The notes beneath the pieces are model-generated. The model was not told the DNA's origin. It made no database searches and saw only the letters and a list, made by a program, of their open reading frames with translations. DNA of 64,000 nucleotides from Escallonia rubra (taxonomy: Eukaryota; Streptophyta; Magnoliopsida; Escalloniales; Escalloniaceae), in NCBI GenBank assembly GCA_033065855.1, contig JAVXUO010002260.1, positions 211,118-275,117 on the forward strand. The letters are read 5' to 3'. The translations under genes and the position numbers were made by a program. Of this stretch, positions 1-11,600 are shown one piece after another; the stretch's first letter is position 1, and every line of letters begins with the position of its first letter.

Positions 1-89
1 GGTCGGATTTCATGGGATTTCGATTTACTTGAATTAAAAGTAATTATTTACCTATCTTACCCTTTTTCTGGATCTCTCCAATAATAAAC

Positions 90-840
90 CAACCACCACC
101 ATCTTCATTGCCGCTACCGCCACACCACTTTTACTATCACTACCGGCACCACTACTGCCACCACCACCACCACTACCACTGTCGCCACCACCACCGTCGT
201 TGCCACCACCACGCAGCCACCATTACCATTGTCGTTGCCGCCACAACCATCGCTAACACTATCGCCACCACCTCAGCCACCACTACAACCACCACCACCG
301 CCACCATTACCGTCACCGTCAACACCGCCAGTAGTGCCACAACTACCACTGTCAATGTCGCTGCCACTACTCCCACCACCACCACCACTACCACTACTGC
401 CACCACCACCGCCACTGCATCCCCCACCACTACCGCCACCGCCAGTACTGCCACAACTACCGCCACCGCCAGTACTGCCACAACTACCGCCACCGCCAGT
501 ACTACTGCCACAGCCACCACTATCGCCACCATCACCACCACCGCCACCGCCACTACCACCACAATTGCCGCCACAGCCACCAATAATGCCGCCACCACCA
601 CCACCGTCGCCACCACTATTGCCGCCACCACATCACCATTGCAACCACTATTGCCACCACTGCCGCCACCACCACCATCACCACCATCACTACTGCCGCC
701 GTCACCATTATTGCCATCACTAATGCCGCCAGCATCACTATTGGCGTCAGTTGACGACCACCAGTTACACCTTGTTACACCTCAATACCACAACTACTTT
801 TATTACCATCACTTGACCACCCCACCACTTTTATTGTAGA
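90..840. repeat. CCA/CCG-rich trinucleotide low-complexity tract
   Basis: About 750 bp are almost only CCA, CCG, ACT and ATC triplets, so long open frames occur by chance on both strands (Thr/Pro/His-rich on plus, Val/Ala-rich on minus). A short unit of about 24 bp (CCACCGCCAGTACTGCCACAA) recurs three times around 430-500, which shows local slippage or unequal exchange. No promoter, start context or known domain supports a gene. Confidence 0.85.
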
Positions 841-1675
841 TGTTGCTACCCCGTGCAGTGTTGTTGCTGCCACCACCACCACCACTATGTGGTGGCACTA
901 GCACACTTGAAACCACTTACCGTAATTCATTTTTCATCGTAAGTCAAGGATATAATTGTCTAAAAAATTATTACCTTTCCATTTCCTCTGTTCTCCAAAC
1001 ACAAAATTGGAATTCCGTGATTTGAATTCCCTTTCGTTCCAAACAAAAAAAAGTGAATTGAATTCCAAATCCAATTCCAAATCTGAAATCCAAATCCTGA
1101 AAGAATTGGTTCCAAACGGATCGTAAGTTTCCCACTATTATTTCATTGGGAAAGATTACAGTCTTCATCCCAAATGCGCAAAGAGCAAGCAGCTTACTAG
1201 ATAAGAAAAAAGGGTAGGATTTGGTTCAGTAACTCATATCTACCCTTGTTGGATTCATTTTAGAGCATATACTGCGGGGTTGATGCAGGGTGGACGATTT
1301 AAAGCAGTGCTTTTGATATGATCCATCAGTACCGGTAGTCACTCAAGTCAATCCACCAAGTAACACCTGTTTTAGTAATTGATGCGGAGAGGGGGTAGCG
1401 ACACTAATGCACAAGAAGCTCAGCAAACTCTTGAAATAGCATAATCTAAACTGATAGAAGGGCACAGGTAGAGGCTGCCAATTTGTCTGACAATTTGGTA
1501 TCAAAGAGCGAGGGAGATCCAGTTCTTTCCAGTATTTCCCGTGATTGATCAACGCGAGTAAACTGTGCTTAGACATTTCCAGAACTGCAACATTTTTTAA
1601 GAGGAGCTTTCTTTTATTATTTTTGATCCATAGACAGCCATTTGGATCTGGGCTTAATACTGGTAGGTAGCCCTC

Positions 1676-1860
1676 CCCCTCCCCTAAACCTCCCAATCCC
1701 CTGGTATAGGCGAGTGGTACAACACCTCAAGACTTTACCAGGTGAACTAGCTGAACCTAGGGATTTGCCTCCCCTAAACCCCCCAATCCCCTGGTATAGG
1801 CGGGTGGTACGACACCTCAAGACTTTTACCAGGTGAACTAGCTGAACCTAGGGATTTGCC
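1676..1860. repeat. Two-copy tandem repeat, unit about 90 bp
   Basis: The block beginning CCCCTAAACC at 1681 is repeated at 1771, and the block beginning GGTGAACTAG at 1741 is repeated at 1832. The period is therefore 90-91 bp and the copies differ at only a few bases. It lies in probable intron DNA. Origin unknown; it may be a piece of a degraded transposon. Confidence 0.8.
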
Positions 1861-2206
1861 TTCACCAGGGAACCATTAGTAGGGACATATTAATTTGCGT
1901 GGGTAATACCTTTCAAGTTCCACTTTAAATAGGAGTGGGACTACTACTTTCTCCGACAGCAAGGAAGTATTTTCGTCGTGTGTGGGTTGTCCAGACTATT
2001 CTATAGGGCATCAAGGAACTTGGATCCCTTTAAATCAAGTGCGGATATACTCAACTAGCTTAACAGAGCCTCTAACTGAACTATTTGGGTTCAGCCAGAA
2101 AGTTTTGTTTCGTCCACATAGAGATAGATCCACATGTTAATTTCCATTGTGCTTGTCTCAAAACCTTGCATTTCATGTTTTCTGTCTGACACTATGTATA
2201 TGACAG

Positions 2207-4570
2207 GTTTGAACCTGATATGCTAGCATTTTCTGGGTGTTATTATGGCGGGGGTGATAAAGAAAGATATGAGCTCGGCGAAATAAGGAAAAGATGGACA
2301 ACATTACCTGTGAGATATATATAATGTGCAACACTCTCTTGTTAATGATATGCAGAACTCTCCAGATGTATTTAACAAGATCATTTTTTTTTTCTTTTTG
2401 TCCGGTGCAGGAAACAAGTCCAGATGGAGAGCGACAGCGAGGAAAATGCCCCCTTACGCCTCATGAAGTAGGTTTGATGCTGCGGGCACTTGGTTTTAAA
2501 AATGATACATACCTTTATGTTGCATCTGGTGAAATATATGGTGGAGAAGAGACTCTGCAGCCTCTCAAGGAGCTCTTTCCAAACTTCTATACCAAGGAGA
2601 TGCTTGCCAGTGAAGAGCTGAAACCTTTTCTTCCTTTCTCTTCTCGTCTTGCCGCAATTGACTACATTGTTTGTGACGAGAGTGATGTTTTTGTCACAAA
2701 TAACAATGGAAACATGGCAAAGATTCTCGCTGGTCGAAGGCAAGAATCTCTTTCTTTTCTTGATCCCCATCCCCATAGAAAAATGCTCTTTTTTGACGCA
2801 TAATGTTTTGATGTCTCACACTATTCTATGTAAAGCAATGATTAGGGAGTATGTGAGTTAAAAGGCTAGTAGAAGATCTATGAAACACGGCATGATTGTA
2901 ACATAAAGCAGTGAATTGAGAATGTTCTGTTAGGCAAATACACCAGGTTCTACGACAATCGCAGAATATTGTGTGGGGAACGACACCTGCATAAACGTAC
3001 ATTTAAAGTTTGGAATTGTTTGAGCTTAAACTGGAGGTGTCTAGTTTTCATGCACTCTAAAGTCGTCTTCCTGGTTTTGATGGGTGAGCTTTTTAAAATA
3101 CACGTTCCTAAGTGAATGGGGCAATTTTCTTGCGGCATATTTGGAATGTCGAGGCTTTCATTTCCCTCATCCTTGTTTTTGGTCAAGGGCCCGCACTATG
3201 AGTTTTTATGTCAGTGTGGAGGATAGAGATAGGAAAGATATGTAGAGACGTGCATAACGACTGTGGTAAAGCAAGATTATCTGCAACAGAAATCAGTATA
3301 TATCCAAACCCTGTAGCCGTCTACATCAGGGATGGGTCGACTGGAAATGTTTAAGATGATGTCACGTGGTGTTTGCTGACTATTGCGGTACAATGGTAGT
3401 CAGTGAAAGTGAAAGAGTAGTTACTCCTAAAGTAGAATTTAAAAAAAAAAACAATAGGTGTTAACGCGAGACCGAAAAACTGATTAGTGTTACTTGGTAG
3501 TGTAGGAACAGCAATGAGAGATTGTGAAGATCAAAGTTCAAGAGATCTTGAAGAGCGAACAGTAATGTTTTATAGGAAAGTTAGGAGATGATGTTACTTC
3601 ATAATATGAATGCAATTGGGCTGCGTATTTCTAGCAAATTCCCTTTGAAGTTGAAGGGAAGTGAGAGAGCAGCAATAAGACCTGCCTTCTTTGTGGGGCA
3701 GCATCTTAGGTAAAGGGACACATTGATGAGATGGTAGAAATAGCATCAATAGGAGATAAGTTGAGAGGAAATTGGCTTGGAGGATTTTTGGGCACATAAA
3801 AGGAATCTGATAACTGCGCCAGTTCAGAAGAGTGAGCTGGTAGAAAATAAAGGAAGAGTGACATTTTAGACCTTATTAGTAGTGCTGTGGAGGAGGAAGA
3901 TGACAACTAACATAGATCGAGGTAGTAGAACATAATACGTAACTTGTGTTTTAGTATGACCCGCTGTAGAATGTCAATCATATTCATATAGGCATGTAGC
4001 CTTAGCCAAGTAGTTGCACATTTGAGTTTAAATTAATCCGAATATGTTGCTTACGATTGAATCACCCAAACATTTTCCAGCATCTTCACGAGATATATTT
4101 CCACATGCCGTATGTTGCATATGAATGATTACTTATTCCTCACTTTCATGGGTTACAGGAGGTACATGGGACATAAAAGGACTATCAGACCAAACGCTAA
4201 GAGGCTAAATGCTTTGTTTATGGCACGAGATAAGATGAACTGGAATACATTTGCTAGAAAGGTCAAATCGTGTCAAAGAGGATTCATGGGAGAACCGGAA
4301 GAGATTAAGCCAGGACGGGCAGAGTTTCATGAATATCCATCTCCTTGCATATGCCGGAAACCAACAAAATTCTCAGACGTCGAGAAGAGCTGCGATCGAA
4401 ATCAGACCTCTCAGAAAGTTCCCATTGCCCCAGAGGTTAGATCTCAGTATTTACATAACACAGATGACCAAGGTGCAAAGAGCTTGCACAGACTTAACAA
4501 GACAAGCACTATAGGAGAGCCTGTATCTCTAGTAGAAGAAAAGGAGGACGACGACTTTTTGGCCGACTAG
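2207..4570 (+). CDS. O-fucosyltransferase family protein (GDP-fucose protein O-fucosyltransferase-like), 3' part
   Basis: Three exons give the last ~280 residues: 2207-2309, 2411-2739 and 4159-4570 (stop TAG 4568-4570). The frame is kept across both introns. Family hallmarks are visible: RFEPDMLAFSGC just after the first acceptor, CPLTPHEVGLMLRALGF, YLYVASGEIYGG, and the C-terminal GRRRYMGHKRTIRPNAKRL stretch. Plant members are Golgi type II membrane proteins thought to transfer fucose from GDP-fucose; the substrate of this one cannot be told. The N-terminal anchor and first catalytic half are missing, presumably left of the window. Intron 2 (2740-4158, 1419 bp) starts with GC rather than GT, in the context AAG|GCAAGA, and the splice restores the conserved Arg-Arg-Arg-Tyr. 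The C-terminal ~100 residues are variable and acidic at the end. It converges on the next gene. Confidence 0.9.
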
Positions 4571-5679
4571 GTGAGAAAAAAAAAACCTGGGAATGGCCTC
4601 GTGGTTTCGATAAATTTTTCATATATGCAGTTGCTCTACGATTTCATCCAGCATGCTACTTTACCGGTGCCAATTTTACTCGGCATGGCACTGGGCCTGA
4701 AGAGGCAGCCTAGAAGGTGGCATCTGGCTTGTGTCTTATATGTATGTTTTGATCACTGGGTCTGTGTACAGAAACTCTGTAACTTCTGATTGCGCAATTG
4801 TTCATATTAATTTTTGCAAGCAGTAAGGCCTGTTTTTATTCCATTTAACTTTTTTTTTGGTTGATAATATACTCCATTTAACTTATGGTCCAGATCATCA
4901 TCTTCAGGGAAAGAAAAGCAAAAGTTTGAGAAGTTGGGTACCTTGTGATGTACCACATCAAGTAAAGGACGCAAATTCATTTTGGTTAGTACTTTAACCT
5001 CGAGTTCGAATACTTATACCGATGAATCATATAAATTGTAATTCTAATTATTTCGGGAGAAAAAGAAAAAGAAAAAAAATGGCCAGAAGACAAATAGATT
5101 GACTTTACAGGGGGGAAAAAAGGGACAAAAATGACCATCCAATTAAGAACCTTTCAACCTACTGATTGAAAGGGTTTGAAACTATCAAGACTGAACAACT
5201 GAAACATCAAAAATTTAGTTCCAGAGAGACGAATATGATCGACTGAAAAGGCGAAAAGTTATGATTGATAATCAGAAGAGCGTTCCCTCAACTTTATCCA
5301 CTACATGAGATACATCCATATACAGCCTATCAGGGTAAGCCTAGCAAGATAGCAACACAATTGTGTGACACTAAAATCAATATGAACATCTACCTAGATT
5401 CTACAGATGAAGCACCAGGGCGACGTTATCCATTCCTCTAGTATTATCTTCGGATTATAAATATACAAAGAACATCAATGCATGGTATCATTGCCATTCA
5501 GCAGCCCCTGAGCTCTAGTGGCCTGGATCTCTCACATCTATCTGGAAACTCCTCGTCAACCATGGTTACACCGCCTCGTTCAAGAACAGGCATGCGGGCA
5601 GCTCTGAATTATCAACCTGCTACAAGCAAGCAGTCTAAACCCAGGGTCGGCTTTTATAAATCACTTCAAAATTTTCACG
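4571..5679. other. Convergent 3' region between two genes
   Basis: This must hold the 3' UTRs of the O-fucosyltransferase gene (plus strand) and the Agenet gene (minus strand). No further coding exon was recognised. A purine-rich stretch near 5055-5085 and a short tRNA-B-box-like string near 4998-5012 (CTCGAGTTCGAATAC) hint at an old SINE, but no target-site duplication was found. Confidence 0.5.
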
Positions 5680-8600
5680 TTAAATTGAAGCTAAAATTTT
5701 ACCTTTGGAAGTACCCTTACTTCTGTGACCTTTATCATGTGGAACAGAAGGTATCAGTGAGCTTTGCAACCCTTCTAATAGCTGTTGAAAGCAACTTCGT
5801 TAAGCACTCCGCACTAGATTTTGTTTTCAATAAACTCCATAGTAATATGACAAGTCAATATGTGCAATCATTGGGAATTCCATATGAATCCTCACTCTGA
5901 CTTTTATTTGCAATCCACACAGTTATTGAATCCTCAATATGTGCAATCTTAAGGGACTATAGTCGTCATTTAGCAATGACGACATAAATCAGCTATATAT
6001 AAAATACCAATAATGCATCAAGGTCATAACAAACTATCATCGCATTTTCGCCACGCTGAACAACGCAACGCTTTTGCCATTGAATTGGATGGCGTCAAAA
6101 GACTCAAGTGACAATGACAATTCACTGGTGAGGCTTTGATAGAGCAATGGGCAGTACCATGTGCCGATGAAACACTAAGTGCACATTAATACAGCAAAAT
6201 AGAACTACGCAAAGCTACATGAAACAATGCAAGTGTGTTAAAAGATCCAAGGACTTACCCTTGATGTTGGCTGAATTCTACGATTTGATCTACGGGGCTC
6301 AGCAACTTCAGGAATTGATTTGTCCTTCACTTCGGCTTTGGAAAACTTTACACCAGCAGGTGCCAGTTTTCCTTTGTTCAGCCGTTCAGCTTTTGCAGTT
6401 GACAAGGGCACTTTCTTGGGAGCAATTGGTGGAAGACCCAGTGAAGAAACTAAGCTCGGGCCTTCTGCAGCCACCTCAATGTTAGAAGACCCAAGGTCCA
6501 TTAGGCTCTGCTGACTTGATTCCCTCAGGTTAGCTTCATGTGGAGAAGATTTTCCAGAGGTTGTAGAGTTATCCCTTCGAGGTAATGTTCTAGCTGAAAC
6601 ATTTAGCGGCTTTTCAGACTTGAGAGCTTTGGGTTTGGATTCAGCTGCTTGCTTTTCCTTGGCATCAAATTTAGAACTACTTTTCCACCCACGGGACCCC
6701 GATCCTTGAGGCATCATATATCTTGGAAATTTAACCGACTCATTCGGTGCACTATTCTTGCCGCTCCTGTCAGAGACATAATGTTTGCTTACGTCCATAA
6801 ATTTACGTTTCTTTCCAGGTTCAGGCACACCAAATATCACTCTTGAACCTTCTTTCTGCAAGCCAGCCCTCATTGTTCTAGTTGCATCCAACTTACTCTC
6901 ATCTCTAGTATTCTTACCAACATTAAATAATGTTTCATTAGCAGATAAAGGCAATAATCTTGAGTCCTCATGTTTCCCTGATTCCACAAAATTAGTATGT
7001 TTTACTGTCTTATCCTTCCCTTTGCTCTCAATAACAGGACTGCCCATCTTTAGTCGTTTTTCCTCTGGTGTATCACCCTGTAAACAAGATGCAACATTTC
7101 AGCAAAACTTAAATGGCAGTAAAACTATTCTGTCAAGAGCTTAAGAAGCATATACAATATATGGGACCTGAGCCGAGCGGTCCCCACTTGATCTAGACCA
7201 TTCATTCCACTCCCCATCCTTCCAGATGAGAGTAGGCCGGAGATGCCACGCTTTAACCACAGATGTTTCTTCATGGGCTGAAACAAAAGCCAAGAACATT
7301 ATTTTTCTGACAATCAACACAAGGAAAGTGGGGAATATTAAATCAACAAACATTTGCAAGACTCTGTAGACCAATGATCACAATACCTGGGAAATGAATA
7401 GTCAATGTATTTTCATCGTTCTTGTTTTTCTCTGTAATCATTCCCTCACGCCAGCTAAAACACAATTAACACAGACTAAGAGAGAGGAAATAGGAGACAA
7501 AATAAAAACTACAGGAGATGAGTGAGCTGATGTACATCAAGGCATGCTTAGGTAAATAATGCATCCAAAATGACCCCGAAAGAAAAAAGAAACCCAGCCA
7601 TATATTGACCACAAAAACAGCTATTTAAACTTCTAAATAGCCAAAAACTGAGCCCAATACAGAATGAAGGTCACTTTGCCTTGTGGTGGCCGGTGGGGAA
7701 CTTATTATGTAATAAATGCTATAAAGCGCGTAAGGGAGGTGAAACCCATTTACAGAGTAAGAAAGCTAAAATCATGTCACAGCAGACCCCGACCAGTTAA
7801 CTGAGACTATTTTAACATAATCCCAACCCAAACAGACTAGAGGGAGCGCAAAAAATAGCCACATTAAAGCTCCTGGACAGAACTCATCTATGGAATTCAC
7901 AAATATTCAGCCGACCCTGGAAACTCCTTGTGCCAGGATTTTAGAAAAAACACAGGCTCAACTATGAGTTGAACAACTCCGTGATATATGACCTCAACAT
8001 TCTCAAACCATCTTATGTCACACTCCTTCCACTTCCTCCACCCTGACCCAAGCCTCAAGCACCTTCCCAATGACTTGGTAATAACCACCGAAAAAGGAAC
8101 AAAATCTACAACATACTCCGCATGCCCCTAGCCACCAACGGATTCACCATCATTCCTCCACCTTGAGCACCAGCTCACCGCAATTCTCTTCCTTTTCTCA
8201 TATCTTTCTATGTCAATATCAGCCTAAGCTGCCAACCAACCAACATAGGCTACGTGTGGGAGCCTGAATCCTAAATACGCTCTTGAGGAGTGGCAGGTAA
8301 CTCTCCAAATATTCACGTACTATTATCATCATGTAAATGCCACTCACTCCCCCAACCAAAAGCAGCACATAAATTTTTGGTAGTGATATTGCCACATAAA
8401 AAAACTGCTGCCACAGCTTTTTATACAAAATGACAACAACGCCCTTAGTTATAGCTCCCTTGTATTTCTCCCCTCCAGTTTCTCTCAGCTCCTTGTCTCT
8501 CCTGTGATTCAAATATACTTATGAATAGCACAGCAACCTGCCATAGCACATTATCACCATACACATGAACTCTATGGCAATCTACCCAGACACCACTCCC

Positions 8601-11600
8601 ACTGCACGAGAACACCACATTTCTCGAAACCCAATCAACCCAATTGAGTTCTATCACATGCTCTGATATCAGAAAACTCCTATAGGTTTTCTTCATATAC
8701 TCGGCTGAAATTTGTTAAGAAATATAAGTACCACCGACGAAATGGAATGCGACGGAGAGCAGCAACGCTGCATTGTTAAGTGATTGGCAGAGACAATGAT
8801 TTGCAATCAGACCTAAATAACCAACTGGAGGTTCTTACGAGTTTGGAAACGGACTGAGGACCCAAAGAGTTCAAAATTTCAAGGAGAGCAGAGGGATGCA
8901 AGACAGCACGAATTCCGGGGAGGGAGAGAGGAGAGAAAAACAGAAATTAATGGGTGGAGGGAGAAACAAGTGAGTGGAAGGGCCTATTTTTCATTTCATA
9001 CATTATGTGGTGACTGTTTTTTATTGTGGCAATATCCTTTGACAAAATTTATTCTTATTAGTGATTATGAACCGAGGATTAGCAATTTTTTATTTTCTGT
9101 AGACCCACATAATTATCTACAACCACTTAAAGCATTCTCCTTGGCAGAGACATCAAGCTCCACAAACACCTACACAAGTTATGTTCTGTGCAATAACAGT
9201 ATTCTTAAAATAGCCTGTTTAGCCATGGTGCAGCACACTGAGCAAAGAGAAACAAATCTCTATCGGCATCAGTCTCATTGTCACTCCTGCTAATAGTAAA
9301 GAAAATAAGTAGGGAATAGGAGTTGGATAATCCTCACCCTCACATTTAAAGAGTTCATTTACATGATTACTTTTTGGACAATTTCCCACCCCTGGTCCCT
9401 AAGCACCACTCATCTCTAAGCAGACGAAAGCAATCCCCAACTTGGCTATTCCGCATAGAGCAGCTGAATCCAGCCTGTTACTATTCGTTAATGTGTCTTT
9501 TAAGTGGATGCAATATGGATAAATGAAGTATCTATATGATTTAAAGATCTTTTTACTTCTGAGTTTCTTTTACATACTTGTAATGTAATAAACATGCAAA
9601 ATACGGGCACAAATAAACGATCATCACCCCCTCCCAACCCCCCCCAACCACCCGCAAGGAACCAGAAGATTGTCCTTACAGAGATGCAATGAACGGTAAT
9701 GCTTACCAATCGTGTATGCATGCATCAACCCTCTCTCCAACAGACCAAGTATAATCAGTCATGGCTGCTCTGCGTCTCTTCCTTGTTCCTTCTAAGCGCA
9801 TAGAAGTTGTAGGATGGGGAATGCGTATTCTGGGTGCCCTATTGCCTTCGCCTTCAACTGGGACCCACTCCTTCAGTTTCCCAGACCCTGAACAAACAAG
9901 TACGTCAAGTATGTTTAAGAAATCAGCAGATGTTCCACAAAGATCGTGTAAGTTCAAATTCGGTCACTTCTAGTTTTATGCAAAACCGCACCCTTGCTCT
10001 ATGCAAAATCGCACCCTAGTATTTACATTTTTAGTAGCATACCCATATTCACCAAGTTCAACTCCCCCCACCCGACCCAAGAGAAAAGAAACACTCCTGT
10101 AAAATCCAATGAGAAATTACCTTCATCTGATTGGAGTTCTGTGTAACAGACATAAGCTTTTCCATCCTCCAAGCTTAATATATTGGCTAGGAACCAGGAA
10201 GCTTTAAAATGACCGCCATCTTTAAAAACCTAAACATAATATTACCAAGTAAATACTAATGGAAGATAAAACATCACTAGCAAATCATAAGAAAAAACCC
10301 AAGCAAAGATCACAAGTAAAAAGAAAACAGATAAACTACAATAAAAATCAGAAGAAGTAATAAGCAAAAGTTAACTGAGTTGAATTGCTACAGCTACAAG
10401 TAGCTAAAATTTCAATCCACAAACCTCAACAAGGCAACCTTCCTTCATGCTGCTATCTTTCGAAGTCCCTGATGCATCATTGTACTCATCCCGAGAAACA
10501 ACAAGTTTTGATCCAATCTCCGATCCAGGAACAACCCCGATGGTTTTTGCCAAGTCAGAGGTTCGACGACCTTTCTGCCCTTTAGTATCCTTTTCAGGAT
10601 TTTTTACAGAACCTGAGATGTCATCAACCCGCATCTGATCCCCCAAAGAAATTCCAGAACTTTCTTTCGCAGAGGATTGCATCTCCTTATGGGATGGTCC
10701 CTCCTTGGCTTCTGTAGCATCGACATTAGAATCTTCTTCAATACTCTCTTTGTTAGATTGATCTCTATTCAGAGGGTCTGATTTCATACCCTGCTCAGAT
10801 GATGCCTGGGATATTTTCCAGTAACCCTCTGGCCCAGATTTTACTAACTCATTCACAGACAAAGGATCACCCACAGAAACAAGTTTTCCAACTTGTGACA
10901 CTGCTTCTGCTGCAAGCTCAGCAGCTTTTACTATGGCATCTAAATTTTCAGCCTGTTTTGACGCGGCTGAAGCAGCTTCAACCCTCTTTCTGGCAGCTTC
11001 CCTCGCAGCAAGAATGACTGAACTCGAACAAGTACTTCCATCCCCACCCTTCAAAATGGATCCAGGAGTAGAATGTGACATAACGTTACTCAGAGTAGAA
11101 TTTCCATTTCCACATGAGACCAATACTTCATCAGCCATTAATTTTGCTTGTGCAGCGGCATTTGAAGCAATCTTAGCAGCTGCAGCAGCCGCTTTCGCAA
11201 CAGAAGCTGCAGCTGCTATTGCAAGAGCGGCAGAAGCTAGCTTAGCTTCAACCTCAGAAATCAATCCCGACTTCTTCTGCTGGTCCAACTGACTCCATAC
11301 ACCTTCGTACTGACTAACTGCAGCAGCAGCATGCTTAGCAGCATCCTCAGCTTGTTCCCTAGCCTCCTCAACTTTACTAGATGTCTCCTCCGAAATAGTA
11401 ACCTTCTTCTCCGCAGTCTGATCCTCCAATCTTGGCTGATCAATGAGAGATGTAGGAGATAAGGCTGGAACTAATTTATCAGATTTGCTTTTAGACGTGA
11501 AGCATGCAGGGGTCGTGACGGCAGTTGATGAAGAGAAAATACTACTAATAACAGGAGCAGACACCGACTTTGTCTGACTTTGAGCAAGCAAAGATTTCTG

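Larger units (their letters stand above)
1..2206. other. Non-coding DNA upstream of the first visible O-fucosyltransferase exon
   Basis: No conserved coding exon was recognised here. Because the first visible O-fucosyltransferase exon starts in mid-protein right after an acceptor AG at 2205-2206, this stretch is probably intron of that gene, with earlier exons outside the window. It holds a long CCN-rich tract (about 90-840), an AT-rich part with many GGAATTC-like repeats (about 980-1130) that may be a decayed transposon, and a 90-bp tandem duplication (1676-1860). Open frames in the CCN tract on both strands are composition artefacts. Confidence 0.55.

Noticed and set aside
108..839. Thr/Pro/His-rich plus-strand frames and the matching Val/Ala-rich minus-strand frame
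   Set aside because: All are products of the CCN repeat tract; open on both strands, no domain, no start context, no splice signals.
4985..5085. Possible SINE (GAGTTCGAATAC plus A-rich tail)
   Set aside because: A box and target-site duplication not found; the B-box match alone is too short.
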